Source of the DNA: a virus
Direction: 5' to 3' (one strand)
DNA length: 35,118 nucleotides
Virus record (IMG/VR): IMGVR_UViG_3300038738_000005
Coordinates: 1-35,118 of that record
A program made the position numbers and the translations under genes. This document shows, in pieces, positions 28,295-35,118 of this stretch (positions within the stretch are counted from its first letter, which is position 1; every line of letters begins with the position of its first letter). The notes under the pieces are model-generated. The model saw nothing but the letters and a program-made list of their open reading frames with translations, was not told the origin of the DNA and made no database searches.

Positions 28295-29506
28295 TTAAAA
28301 CAGGTTTGCAAATAGGTCGTCTTGCACTTGTGCGGCGGCCTTTTTGCTTTGTTCCTGCACATGTACATATATGTTGTAAGTCATTTGAATAGTTGAATGA
28401 CCTATCCATGCTTGTACAGTTTTTACATCAACGCCGTTTTCTATCATTCGTGTAGCGAATGTATGTCTTAGGGCGTGGAATCCTACCTTTTGTATTCCAG
28501 CACGCACACAAGTCTGATAATGTGCTCTTTGTACATTTCTAGCATTTAACAGAGACCCGATTTCTGAACAAAATACATACCCCTGTTTATTAAACTCAGA
28601 ACGCCCATATTTTAATGATAATTCCGCTTGCTTAGTTTTATATTCCTGCAATATTTTCGCTAAAATTTTGCTCATTGGAACTGTTCTGATGCCATGTTTA
28701 GTCTTAGGTGGTTGCTTAATTGTCGCCCATTTTGTTTCTCCATTCTCATGTATTCTTGTTTCCTTAATGCTTGTATCAACTTTTATTTGCATATTTTTAA
28801 AGTCAATCTTATCCCATGTAAGAGCAAGTAGTTCGCCCATACGCATACCTGTAAATAAAGCTGTAAGAAGTAATGGACGATAGCTTGTCTGCTCAGTTGC
28901 GTGAATGTATGCCTTCTGTTCTTCTAATTTTAAGATTTCTATCTGTTTCTGTTCTTTTTCAGAGCGTGGAAGATTTATTCCTTGCATTGGATTTTTTATT
29001 ATTAAATCATTCTTTACTGCTCCTTCAAAAAAGGCATTTAGCAGTAAGTATATCTTTTTGATGTAGCTTCTTGATAGATTACTCTTACTATTTATATATG
29101 GTTGTAAGTGATAAGCCTTAATATCCTTTAATTTCATTTTTGCTATATCATGGTTAAAAATATGATTTCTGCATATTGTATCGTAGCTGTCAAAGGTTGT
29201 AGGTCTTATAGTGTTTTTAATAAAATCATTTAAATATCTGTTACCCCACTGTTCCAGGGTAATTGTATCATCTCTTACATATCCACCATTAATCACAATA
29301 TCGTTCTGTAGGGCTAGTAATTTTCTTCTTAATTCCTCTCGGTCCTTATCATACAAGTGTTTTCTTATTTGTTTTCCATCTGGTCCATATCCTATAGTAA
29401 CAGCTGCACACCAGCGGCCATCTTTTCGCAAGTATATAGATCCGTCACCGTTAGCTGCACGTTTTCCTCTTTTCTTTTCTTTTTGTTCATCTGTTTTTTT
29501 ATGCAT
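28295..29506 (-). CDS. int: Tyrosine recombinase (integrase)
   Basis: This 403-residue integrase reads leftward, with AAAGGAGGATT before its ATG at 29506. The N-terminal arm-binding part (residues 1-70) contains GDGSIYLRKDGRWCAAVTIG. The core-binding domain is at about 80-185. The catalytic domain has Arg222 (TGMRMGELLALTW), Lys270, His344 and Arg347 (HALRHTF), His370 (IGHSTIQ) and nucleophile Tyr380 (YNIYVHV). It recombines attP with the host tRNA-Lys gene. The attP core lies about 60 bp beyond its stop, the normal arrangement. Confidence 0.95.
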   Translation of the reverse strand: MHKKTDEQKEKKRGKRAANGDGSIYLRKDGRWCAAVTIGYGPDGKQIRKHLYDKDREELRRKLLALQNDIVINGGYVRDDTITLEQWGNRYLNDFIKNTIRPTTFDSYDTICRNHIFNHDIAKMKLKDIKAYHLQPYINSKSNLSRSYIKKIYLLLNAFFEGAVKNDLIIKNPMQGINLPRSEKEQKQIEILKLEEQKAYIHATEQTSYRPLLLTALFTGMRMGELLALTWDKIDFKNMQIKVDTSIKETRIHENGETKWATIKQPPKTKHGIRTVPMSKILAKILQEYKTKQAELSLKYGRSEFNKQGYVFCSEIGSLLNARNVQRAHYQTCVRAGIQKVGFHALRHTFATRMIENGVDVKTVQAWIGHSTIQMTYNIYVHVQEQSKKAAAQVQDDLFANLF

Positions 29507-29532
29507 ACTAATCCTCCTTTGTAATTGGTAGC

Positions 29533-29787
29533 TTAATCATCTAAATGATTCATGCACTCTATATAATTAATATTCTTATTGTCAAAATCATTATTTTCTA
29601 AATGTCTCAATTCGTGAAGGAATCCTTTTAATTGCTTTTCGTATGTCAAGCGGGAATTAAGATAAAGGGTGTAGCTGCCATCTGGGGTTTGCACCAAATT
29701 GGAAGCTACACTGCAAGGCATGTCAACATAATATATATAAACTTCATATTTTAGCTTTTGTATATAGCTTTTAATTCCTATATCCAT
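29533..29787 (-). CDS. ImmA/IrrE-type metallopeptidase-like protein
   Basis: This protein of about 84 residues has the zinc motif HELRH (58-62, in GFLHELRHLEN), preceded by SYTLYLNSRLTYEKQ, as in ImmA/IrrE peptidases. It is shorter than typical ImmA and may be a compact form. ImmA proteins cleave phage repressors during induction, and this gene lies directly downstream of the CI-like repressor in the same operon. I chose the start at 29787, with AAGGTG upstream; an upstream Met (29817) overlaps the repressor gene. Confidence 0.8.
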   Translation of the reverse strand: MDIGIKSYIQKLKYEVYIYYVDMPCSVASNLVQTPDGSYTLYLNSRLTYEKQLKGFLHELRHLENNDFDNKNINYIECMNHLDD

Positions 29788-29800
29788 AGCAACACCTTCT

Positions 29801-30208
29801 TTATTTTTCTTCTGCATCAGATTTAAATCGTTTCACCATCTCATACACAAGCTGCATATCTTCTTTTTTAATTTTTCTTGTAGCATCAAATAACATTTTT
29901 AAATCAGGATCGCTTGCTATCATTTGTGCATATTTTGCTGTTTCCTCGTCTAAATAATAAGTTTGCTTATTATCATTTACTGAATCATAATAAGTTATAT
30001 CTTCTATTAAGTCTGATTTTCTTATGCCTAGATAATCAGCCAACATCTGCACTTTGTCCATGCGTGGCATTTTTATTCCATTCACCCAACTCGATACTGT
30101 TGAGGAGCTTAAACCAAGGTCATTCATAAGATCAATCTGTTTTTTATCTTTAAGTGCCATATATCTTCTTAAATTTCTTGCGAATATTTTGCGTTCATTT
30201 TCAGACAT
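29801..30208 (-). CDS. CI-like XRE-family repressor
   Basis: This 135-residue protein has an N-terminal Cro/CI helix-turn-helix (RRYMALKDKKQIDLMNDLGL, SSSTVSSWVNG, KMPRMDKVQMLADYLG). The C-terminal segment (ETAKYAQMIASDPDLKMLFD, then IKKEDMQLVYEMVKRF) is a dimerisation helix common in Firmicute phage repressors. It should hold the lytic promoter silent in the lysogen. I chose ATG 30208 because AAAGGAGGT precedes it. It is divergent from the Cro-like gene, and the operators between them share the palindrome CTCACTTTAAGTGAG. Confidence 0.85.
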   Translation of the reverse strand: MSENERKIFARNLRRYMALKDKKQIDLMNDLGLSSSTVSSWVNGIKMPRMDKVQMLADYLGIRKSDLIEDITYYDSVNDNKQTYYLDEETAKYAQMIASDPDLKMLFDATRKIKKEDMQLVYEMVKRFKSDAEEK

Positions 30209-30232
30209 TGTTGTACCTCCTTTTTTTCTTTT

Positions 30233-30320
30233 ATTATACACCAAAAGTGAGTTTTTGTACAATATTTTTTACAAAAATTTCTCTTTTAGTGTTGACATCT
30301 CACTTTAAGTGAGATAATAT
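30233..30320. promoter_or_regulatory. Lysis-lysogeny switch: divergent promoters and operators
   Basis: Rightward: TTGACA at 30292-30297 and TAATAT at 30315-30320, spacing 17. The whole spacer (30298-30314) is the perfect palindrome TCTCACTTTAAGTGAGA. Leftward: TATAAT at 30238-30233 on the reverse strand, with an upstream TTGTAC. Imperfect copies of the operator lie at 30240-30251 and 30278-30294, the latter over the rightward -35. The spacer palindrome would directly block polymerase when repressor is bound. Confidence 0.85.
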
Positions 30321-30363
30321 ATAAGAGGGTAATATATTAATATATGCGAAAGGAGAAGATTTA

Positions 30364-30600
30364 ATGCAAGAAAAATTACAAATAAGTTTAGTGGCAGCAA
30401 GAGTTAATGCAAGGCTAACACAAAAAGACGTGGCAAAAAAGTTACATATAAACAAAAAAACAATAGTAAGCTGGGAAAAAGGGAGAACTGCACCAAGATG
30501 TGACCAGCTAAAAAAACTGTGCGACCTTTATAAAATCCCGATTGACTGTATTTTTGTGCCTTATAATCTCACTAAAAGTGAGAAATTTAAGGAGGGATGA
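30364..30600 (+). CDS. Cro-like HTH protein
   Basis: This 78-residue XRE-family protein (SLVAARVNARLTQKDVAKKL, HINKKTIVSWEKGRTAPRCD, LKKLCDLYKIPIDCIFV) is the first gene of the rightward early operon. Its size and lack of a C-terminal domain fit a Cro-like antagonist of the CI repressor. GAAAGGAGAAG precedes the ATG. Its last codons contain another operator palindrome (30567-30583), so the gene body itself carries a regulatory site. The excisionase-like gene follows within 2 bases. Confidence 0.85.
   Translation: MQEKLQISLVAARVNARLTQKDVAKKLHINKKTIVSWEKGRTAPRCDQLKKLCDLYKIPIDCIFVPYNLTKSEKFKEG
30567..30583. promoter_or_regulatory. Intragenic operator palindrome
   Basis: TCTCACTAAAAGTGAGA is a 17-base palindrome (central A) that differs from the 30298-30314 operator only in the central bases. 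It lies within the last codons of the Cro-like gene and probably acts as a further binding site or roadblock for repressor. Confidence 0.65.
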
Positions 30601-30601
30601 T

Positions 30602-30811
30602 ATGAATTATGAAATTGTTGAGAAAGACGAAATTGAATGCATGTCTCCTTGCGATGTGATGAAGGCCTTAAGCATATCCAGGGCTGAGGCATACAAGTTG
30701 TTTAAGACTAAAGGGTTTCCAGCGTTTCGTTTAGGAGAAAAAAATCTCAGGGTTACAAAAAAAGATTTTAAAGAATGGCTGGACAAACAGAAGGGAGAGA
30801 AAAATTTATGA
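30602..30811 (+). CDS. Excisionase-like helix-turn-helix protein
   Basis: This 69-residue protein has a winged-helix motif (SPCDVMKALSISRAEAYKLF, GFPAFRLGEKNLRVTKKDF, KEWLDKQ) of the MerR/HTH_17 type found in excisionases. The ATG 30602 is preceded by AAGGAGG. Excisionase assists integrase in removing the prophage, and the gene is in the early rightward operon, as in many phages. The stop overlaps the next start by 4 bases. Confidence 0.75.
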   Translation: MNYEIVEKDEIECMSPCDVMKALSISRAEAYKLFKTKGFPAFRLGEKNLRVTKKDFKEWLDKQKGEKNL

Positions 30812-30963
30812 ATGAAATAATAAAAGAACTTCAAGAAATCAAAAAAGAACTCCAAGATATTCGCAGTATCTTAGAGCCTAAAAAAGAAAAAATAGATTTC
30901 ATTGATGAGACTATATTATATAAGATGAACAATACAATTTTTAGTTTGAATAGCATTATATAA
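30808..30963 (+). CDS. Small coiled-coil early protein (51 aa)
   Basis: This 51-residue, highly charged protein (MNEIIKELQEIKKELQDIRS, then ILEPKKEKIDFIDETILYKM) is mostly one amphipathic helix. Its start overlaps the excisionase stop (ATGA). It has no recognised family. It is probably a small protein-interaction factor expressed with the early operon. Confidence 0.55.
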   Translation: MNEIIKELQEIKKELQDIRSILEPKKEKIDFIDETILYKMNNTIFSLNSII

Positions 30964-31033
30964 CATAAGTTACACCCCTTTTCTATGTAATATTACCATA
31001 GAACAGGAATGAATAAAACAAAGGAGGAATTTG

Positions 31034-31786
31034 ATGAACCACTTAATCAATATCCAAAATAAAGATGGACAACTTGTAGTAAGCAGTAGACAAGTAGCAG
31101 AACACTTTGATAAGCAGCATAAAGATGTGCTTGAAAGTATTAGGAGCATACAAGGACAAATAAGTACAGCGGAATTTTCCGCCCTATTCATTTTGAGTTC
31201 TTATAAAGCTGCAAACGGAAAGAACAACCCGGAATACTTACTAACACGTGATGGCTTTACTTTACTCGCTATGGGGTTCACCGGACCAAAAGCTTTAGAG
31301 TGGAAGCTAAAATACATAGAAGCATTTAACAAGATGGAGCAGCTTAAAAATAATTTGCTAGTGACAACTAACCTGAGCCCAGAATTACAAGTCCTCATAA
31401 ACTTAGAACTTAAGCAAAAAGAATTAGAAACAGCAGTATCAGAAACTCAAAAAGAAATACAAAACATGAGGGATATAATCAAGTTAGATACTACTTCATG
31501 GAGAAAAGATACATCAGATCTTATTAACAAGATGGCTTTAAAACTTGGAGGATTTGAATACATCAAAACCATTCGAGAAGAAAGCTACAAGTTATTAAAT
31601 GACAGAATGGGAGTTGCTCTAGAAATCAGACTTACTAATAAACGCAGAAGAATGGCAGACGAAGGAATCTCTAAGTCGAGAAGGGACAAGCTTAACTATT
31701 TAGATATTATAGCAGAAGATAAAAAGCTGGTTGAAGGATATGTAGCAATTATTAAAGAAATGGCAATTAAATATGGCGTGGCGTAG
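31034..31786 (+). CDS. rha: Rha-type phage regulatory protein (antirepressor-like)
   Basis: This 250-residue protein has an N-terminal Rha domain (VVSSRQVAEHFDKQHKDVLE, EFSALFILSSYKAANGKNNP, YLLTRDGFTLLAMGFTG). The C-terminal helical domain resembles ORF6C (TSDLINKMALKLGGFEYIKT, IREESYKLLNDRMGVALEI, RRRMADEGISKSRRDKLNYL). Such proteins modulate repressor and early transcription. The start ATG 31034 has AAAGGAGG ahead; the TTG one codon earlier is an alternative. It begins about 70 bp after the preceding small gene. Confidence 0.9.
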   Translation: MNHLINIQNKDGQLVVSSRQVAEHFDKQHKDVLESIRSIQGQISTAEFSALFILSSYKAANGKNNPEYLLTRDGFTLLAMGFTGPKALEWKLKYIEAFNKMEQLKNNLLVTTNLSPELQVLINLELKQKELETAVSETQKEIQNMRDIIKLDTTSWRKDTSDLINKMALKLGGFEYIKTIREESYKLLNDRMGVALEIRLTNKRRRMADEGISKSRRDKLNYLDIIAEDKKLVEGYVAIIKEMAIKYGVA

Positions 31787-31797
31787 GAGGGGATGAA

Positions 31798-31995
31798 ATG
31801 AAAAAACTACTAATAATGATAACAACCTTTTTTGTAACGCCTCCAATTATAGTAAGTGCATATCAACAGCGAGGATATTTTGCGGTTGGTGGGGAATGGC
31901 TTGTGCCAGTGCTGGTATCACTTGTAGTATACGGGTTAGCGCCTAACATAAAGCAACTATGGCAGGCATGCTTTGAGGAGAGTGAGAACAGATGA
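31798..31995 (+). CDS. Small membrane protein (65 aa)
   Basis: This 65-residue protein has an N-terminal hydrophobic segment (LLIMITTFFVTPPIIVSAYQ) and a second one (LVPVLVSLVVYGLAPNI), giving two probable membrane helices. AGGAGGGG precedes the ATG, and the stop overlaps the next start. The function is unknown. Small membrane proteins in early operons of phages sometimes affect host physiology or exclude other phages. Confidence 0.6.
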   Translation: MKKLLIMITTFFVTPPIIVSAYQQRGYFAVGGEWLVPVLVSLVVYGLAPNIKQLWQACFEESENR

Positions 31996-32171
31996 ATTAC
32001 TACATGGCAGTCACGCCAGACGAATATGAGCTACCACTTGCGATAGAAGAAAATCACGCAGAATTGGCAAGAAGATTTAATATGCGCCCAAACAACTTAC
32101 TAGAGTACATAGCAAAACAGAGAACTAGTCGTAAACATAAATGCAAATTTATAAGAGTTAATGGGTATTGA
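31992..32171 (+). CDS. Small hypothetical early protein (59 aa)
   Basis: This 59-residue basic protein (MNYYMAVTPDEYELPLAIEE, then NHAELARRFNMRPNNLLEYI, ending KCKFIRVNGY) may have an HTH-like centre (ELARRFNMRPNNL). A GAGGAGAG ribosome site lies upstream and it overlaps the previous stop by 4 bases. The YYMAVTPDEYELPL style and the C-terminal basic strand resemble small phage regulatory proteins, but no family can be named. Confidence 0.65.
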   Translation: MNYYMAVTPDEYELPLAIEENHAELARRFNMRPNNLLEYIAKQRTSRKHKCKFIRVNGY

Positions 32172-32174
32172 ATT

Positions 32175-32423
32175 ATGGATTTAAGGCATTTAGCAAATTT
32201 ACCAGCCAGTAAGCCTTTGGAAGAAATGACAAGAGAGGAACTTATTGATTATTGCAAGGGGAAAGACGCGCTAAACATGGCTCTTGTAGGGGCGGTAGAA
32301 ATAGCCAATAGAGACTTAGAAGTTTATAAAGAGAAATACGAAAAATTAAAAAAGCTTCTAACCAAGATTTCCAGATATATAGAGCTGCGCTCAAACAAAT
32401 TGAACACCTGGAAAATCAATTAG
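32175..32423 (+). CDS. Small early protein with possible -1 frame C-terminus (82 aa; 88 aa if shifted)
   Basis: The unshifted product is 82 residues: MDLRHLANLPASKPLEEMTR, a helix EELIDYCKGKDALNMALVGA, then ISRYIELRSNKLNTWKIN. The heptamer A AAA AAG (32348-32354) lies in frame at KLKK. The -1 frame beyond it reads ASNQDFQIYRAALKQIEHLE to TAA 32440, a more natural helical ending than the zero frame. Either ribosomal slipping or a one-base change is possible. A long helix fits both. No function is known. Confidence 0.55.
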   Translation: MDLRHLANLPASKPLEEMTREELIDYCKGKDALNMALVGAVEIANRDLEVYKEKYEKLKKLLTKISRYIELRSNKLNTWKIN

Positions 32424-32473
32424 AAGCACTAAATAAATAACCACTTAAATTATAGCATAGGGGGGGATGAACT

Positions 32474-32641
32474 ATGCAACAAACAGAAATGAAGAACCCT
32501 TGCAGATATTGTGCTGATAAGAAATATTGGTGCAGGGGTACATGTATAAAAAAGATGGCTTATAAAGCAGCTAGGAGGGAATTAGGGCATGACAATAGAA
32601 ATAATCAAGGAGGAGGAACAAGATGGAGAATAATCTTTTAA
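32474..32641 (+). CDS. Small Cys-rich protein (55 aa)
   Basis: This open frame of 55 residues starts after GGGGGGGATGAA and encodes MQQTEMKNPCRYCADKKYWC and RGTCIKKMAY, with CxxC and CxxxC pairs that could bind zinc. Its 3' end overlaps the start of the next gene by 19 bases. It is too short to identify a family, but the ribosome site and Cys pattern make it probably real. Confidence 0.55.
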   Translation: MQQTEMKNPCRYCADKKYWCRGTCIKKMAYKAARRELGHDNRNNQGGGTRWRIIF

Positions 32642-33153
32642 CTTTGGACAACCTTGTAGAAGAAATTAAAGAAAAGCAAGAGGAAAAGGCGAGATTAGAA
32701 GAATTGTATAAGGCGAAATTGGAACAGCTAAAAGCCAATTATGACATGCAAATAGAAAAGATAGACAATGCAATTAACTATTTTAAGGAGCAAATAAGAG
32801 TGCAGTTTGAAACACAGCCTTACAAAGAAACTATATCAAAGAAAAAACTTTCGTTGTTGAGTGGGACTATTGAAATTAAAAAAAGCTACAAAAAGTTTAA
32901 CAAATTAGATGAAAATATCTTATTTGATTGGTGCAAAGAGAATGCACCAGAGTACATAGATGAAGAAGTAATAGAAAAGCTTAGATGGGGAAAATTGAAA
33001 AATGACTTATTAATAACAAAAGACTATCATGTTGTAAACAAAGAAACTGGAGAGATTGTTGATCTAAACGAAATGGGGTTAGAACTTATAGAAGTACCAG
33101 AAAAAGTAGTTGTTAAATTTAATGATAAAGAAGATAAAGAGGAGGATGTATAA
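32623..33153 (+). CDS. Gam-like / Gp157-like nuclease-inhibitor type protein
   Basis: This 176-residue protein begins with a long coiled coil (LTLDNLVEEIKEKQEEKARL) and continues with KIDNAINYFKEQIRVQFETQ, SLLSGTIEIKKSYKKFNKLD, FDWCKENAPEYIDEEVIEKL and a beta-rich C-terminus (HVVNKETGEIVDLNEM). This matches phage host-nuclease-inhibitor (Gam/Gp157-like) proteins. Such proteins protect DNA ends from host RecBCD/AddAB-type nucleases and go with recombination genes. AAGGAGGAGG precedes the ATG. It is followed directly by an ATPase and an ERCC4 nuclease. Confidence 0.72.
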   Translation: MENNLLTLDNLVEEIKEKQEEKARLEELYKAKLEQLKANYDMQIEKIDNAINYFKEQIRVQFETQPYKETISKKKLSLLSGTIEIKKSYKKFNKLDENILFDWCKENAPEYIDEEVIEKLRWGKLKNDLLITKDYHVVNKETGEIVDLNEMGLELIEVPEKVVVKFNDKEDKEEDV

Positions 33154-33765
33154 ATGGGCATTCCAGTGCTTGTAATAGGTGCAAGTGGATCAGGGAAATC
33201 CACGAGTATGCGAAATTTTGACGAAGGAGAAGTCGGAATATTTAATGTAGCCAGTAAGCCGCTACCTTTTAAAAAGAAGTTGCCTAAAGTTGACGGAGCA
33301 ACCTACAGCAAAATTATTAATGGCTTATCTAAGCCAAAGTTAAAACGATATGTAATAGATGATAGCCAGTACTTGATGGCATTCGCCATGTTTGATAGGG
33401 CGAAGGAAATTGGATATAACAAGTTTACGGATATAGCACTGGATTTCAGAAACTTAATTGATTTTGTTATTAATAAAACGCCCGCAGATGTGATTGTGTA
33501 TTTTTTGCACCATACAGAAGTTACAGAAGATGGAAGAACAAAAGCAAAAACAAGTGGGAAGATGTTAGACTCTCAACTGGTCCTAGAAGGCTTATTCTCG
33601 ATTGTGCTTTTAGCGACTACAGATGGAATTAATTATAAGTTTATCACTCAATCTGACGGATATACAACAGCTAAAAGTCCAATAGAAATGTTTGAGCGCG
33701 AAATCAACAACGATCTGAAATTTGTTGACACCCGAATAAGGGAATATTGGGGCTTGGAGGGATAA
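33154..33765 (+). CDS. Recombination ATPase (Sak4-like, AAA_24/RecA fold)
   Basis: This 203-residue protein has an N-terminal Walker A loop (LVIGASGSGKSTSMRNF, GASGSGKST) and a likely Walker B segment KRYVIDDSQY. The C-terminal half has FLHHTEVTEDGRTKAKTSGK and LLATTDGINYKFITQ. Small RecA-like proteins of the Sak4/AAA_24 group are single-strand annealing or recombination ATPases in phages. It lies between the Gam-like and ERCC4 genes and starts one base after the previous stop. The ribosome site AGGAGG is inside that gene. Confidence 0.82.
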   Translation: MGIPVLVIGASGSGKSTSMRNFDEGEVGIFNVASKPLPFKKKLPKVDGATYSKIINGLSKPKLKRYVIDDSQYLMAFAMFDRAKEIGYNKFTDIALDFRNLIDFVINKTPADVIVYFLHHTEVTEDGRTKAKTSGKMLDSQLVLEGLFSIVLLATTDGINYKFITQSDGYTTAKSPIEMFEREINNDLKFVDTRIREYWGLEG

Positions 33766-33766
33766 C

Positions 33767-34291
33767 TTGTATAAGTATACGGAAAAAGAGATTAACGAAA
33801 TAGTTGCAAATGCAACGATAATTGTTGATAGCCGAGAAAAAGAAAATAAACATATTACAAAATATTTTACAGACAAGAATGTTAATTGGGCTGTTGAAAA
33901 GCTTGATTATGGCGATTACAGTATGAGAATTAACTTGTCTGAAGATAACCGCCCTTTTTACTTGACGGACCATATTTCTATTGAAAGAAAAGCAAGCTTA
34001 AATGAATTAAGTGGCAACCTTACACACAACAGAGATAGATTTACAGCTGAATTTGAAAGGGCAAAAGGCAAGATGTACCTGCTAATTGAAAATGCCAACT
34101 ATGAGGATATTGAAAAAGGCTTATATACAACGAAGTTTAACAAACAGGCATTTAGGGCGAGTTTAGACGCATTTGAGCAACGATACAACATTAATATACA
34201 TTATCAAAAAGACGCAAGTGTAAGTGGGTATTGGATTTATCGAACACTTACAAGCTATTTAAAAGAATTGCTTAAGCAAGGCAAAATTTAA
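33767..34291 (+). CDS. ERCC4-domain nuclease
   Basis: This 174-residue protein starts at TTG, with GGAGG in the preceding gene. The nuclease signature reads IIVDSREKENKHI, then EKLDYGDYSM, TDHISIERKASLNELSG and FNKQAFRASLDAF. It fits the ERCC4/XPF nuclease fold (DSRE and ERK motifs). Such proteins cut branched DNA in recombination or repair. Together with the Gam-like protein, ATPase and SSB-like protein it forms a phage recombination cassette. Confidence 0.8.
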   Translation: MYKYTEKEINEIVANATIIVDSREKENKHITKYFTDKNVNWAVEKLDYGDYSMRINLSEDNRPFYLTDHISIERKASLNELSGNLTHNRDRFTAEFERAKGKMYLLIENANYEDIEKGLYTTKFNKQAFRASLDAFEQRYNINIHYQKDASVSGYWIYRTLTSYLKELLKQGKI

Positions 34292-34317
34292 AAAATAAAC
34301 AAAGGAGAGATTTAACA

Positions 34318-34878
34318 ATGCAAAAACCAAAAGATTATGATAATGTACAAATTTATGATTATGAACCATTAAAACTTGGTGGACATGTTTGTAAGATTTT
34401 AAAAGTTGAAGAAACTAAGTCCAGCACAGGCAAAGACATGGTAAAAGTATATTTAGATATAGCAGAAGGCGAACAGAAAGATTATTTTAAAAAGAAATTT
34501 GAAAACGATACACGCAAAGATAAAAAGTGGGGATGTGTTGTAAATGTAGTTGTACAAAACAAAGAAGGTAATACATCTACACCATTTAAAAGATTTATAA
34601 CTTCTGTAGAAAGAAGTAATGGAGGTTTTACTGTAAAATGGGGAGAAGACTTTGAACCACAATTCAAAGGGAAAATAGTTGGAGGAGTGTTTGGCAGAGA
34701 GGAATATTTAAACGATAATAAAGAGAGCCGTTTTGTCATTAAGTGCCGATACTTTACAACTGTGGACAGGGCCAAAAAAGGGATTAAACCTCCCAAGGAT
34801 TATCTTTTACAGAAAAAGTCGACATTCCCAGGATATGAACCAACACAGGAAGATGAATCAGATGATTTGCCATTCTGA
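34318..34878 (+). CDS. DUF669-like single-stranded-DNA-binding protein
   Basis: This 186-residue protein begins MQKPKDYDNVQIYDYEPLKL and has beta-rich KILKVEETKSSTGKDMVKVY and GKIVGGVFGREEYL segments, matching phage DUF669 proteins. It ends in an acidic tip (QEDESDDLPF), like the C-terminal partner-binding tail of bacterial SSB (DDIPF). It likely coats single-stranded DNA for replication and recombination. AAAGGAGAG precedes the ATG. It is followed by a short hairpin and then the DnaD-like replication gene. Confidence 0.8.
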   Translation: MQKPKDYDNVQIYDYEPLKLGGHVCKILKVEETKSSTGKDMVKVYLDIAEGEQKDYFKKKFENDTRKDKKWGCVVNVVVQNKEGNTSTPFKRFITSVERSNGGFTVKWGEDFEPQFKGKIVGGVFGREEYLNDNKESRFVIKCRYFTTVDRAKKGIKPPKDYLLQKKSTFPGYEPTQEDESDDLPF

Positions 34879-34879
34879 T

Positions 34880-34904
34880 AAGGGGAAGTAATTCCCCTTC
34901 TTTA
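34880..34904 (+). terminator. Weak intrinsic terminator after DUF669 gene
   Basis: AAGGGGAA pairs with TTCCCCTT across a GTAA loop (8 bp), followed by CTTTATAAA, a poor T-run. It may attenuate rather than stop transcription before the replication gene. Confidence 0.55.
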
Positions 34905-34924
34905 TAAAAGGTGGTGAGTAATTT

Positions 34925-35118
34925 ATGGGATGGATAAAAGTACATAGAAAATTATTAGAAAACCCAGTATTTGAAAACTCTGACCTATTAAAAGTTTGGA
35001 TATGGTGTTTATTAAAAGCAAGCCATAATAACCGTCAACAAATGGTGGGGTTACAAGTTATAGATTTAGTACCAGGGCAATTTATAGCTGGAAGATTTAA
35101 AAGCTCAAATGAATTAAA
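34925..35118 (+). CDS. DnaD-like phage replication protein (5' part; continues at 1-613)
   Basis: ATG 34925 (AAAGGTGG upstream) starts the frame MGWIKVHRKLLENPVFENSD, LLKVWIWCLLKASHNNRQQM, and then runs through the 99-bp overlap into the gene described at 1-613. The full product is 235 residues. The N-terminal WIKVHRKLLENPVFEN, then LKVWIWCLLKASH, is the usual start of phage winged-helix replication proteins. It follows the recombination cassette directly. Confidence 0.85.
   Translation, partial: MGWIKVHRKLLENPVFENSDLLKVWIWCLLKASHNNRQQMVGLQVIDLVPGQFIAGRFKSSNEL
35020..35118. repeat. Terminal direct repeat, right copy
   Basis: These bases are identical to 1-99 and mark the circular join. See the left copy for interpretation. 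Confidence 0.95.

Noticed and set aside
28188-28409. Reverse-strand frame of 73 codons ending in a LGLEPRTLRLRV-type sequence
   Set aside because: This is the well-known false frame produced by the antisense of a tRNA 3' end; it also overlaps attP and the integrase.
30542-30567. Promoter at TTGACT ... TATAAT before the excisionase-like gene
   Set aside because: The boxes are only 14 bp apart, too close for a normal sigma-A promoter.

Overview
The window is a complete temperate siphovirus genome of a low-GC Firmicute, most likely class Clostridia. This rests on the AT-rich composition, strong AGGAGG-type ribosome sites, DUF1492-like and Rha-type regulators, an LLH-type holin and a tRNA-Lys attachment site. 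The last 99 bases (35020-35118) repeat the first 99, so the contig closes into a circle of 35,019 bp. One gene, a DnaD-like replication protein, runs across the junction (34925 to the end, then 1-613).

Layout. (1) 1-4629: replication (DnaD-like protein, fused primase-helicase), a run of small genes, and a sigma-region-4-like activator. (2) 4599-4797: tandem 10-bp repeats, an extended -10 promoter, a highly structured RNA and a terminator. This is the probable late control point. (3) 4820-8080: small genes, HNH endonuclease, probable cos region, small and large terminase. (4) 8086-8978: a free-standing GIY-YIG homing endonuclease with its own promoter, folded leader and terminator. (5) 9017-14239: portal, protease, capsid, connectors and major tail protein (HK97 type). 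(6) 14288-15083: tail chaperones with a programmed -1 frameshift. (7) 15122-16970: an inserted accessory block with a HIRAN-domain protein, a reverse-strand ribbon-helix-helix regulator, a divergent promoter pair, a small acidic protein and a second GIY-YIG endonuclease. (8) 16994-24577: tape measure (with an in-frame TGA near its 5' end), distal tail, hub, tail tip and an SGNH-hydrolase fibre. (9) 24621-26123: holin-like membrane proteins and an M15 endolysin.

(10) 26152-28042 is a lysogenic-conversion region: two reverse-strand small proteins under a strong promoter, a secreted lipoprotein and a 5'-truncated gene remnant. (11) 28077-28281 is attP: the 3' half of a tRNA-Lys(CTT) gene flanked by paired direct repeats that look like integrase arm sites. 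Integrase, an ImmA-like peptidase and a CI-like repressor read leftward. Cro-like, excisionase-like and Rha genes read rightward from a switch with palindromic operators. (12) 31798-34878: small early genes, then a recombination set (Gam/Gp157-like, Sak4-like ATPase, ERCC4 nuclease, DUF669 protein with an SSB-like tail).

The most noteworthy points are these. Two promoters share the same initially transcribed sequence and both lead into folded RNAs. The late operon contains several internal terminators, which suggests RNA-based antitermination. The cassette before the tape measure has divergent promoters sharing one palindromic -35 hexamer. It may have inserted at the tape-measure start, leaving a vestigial MAKS start upstream. 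The tape measure reading frame is interrupted by TGA. Canonical -1 slippery heptamers occur in three places.
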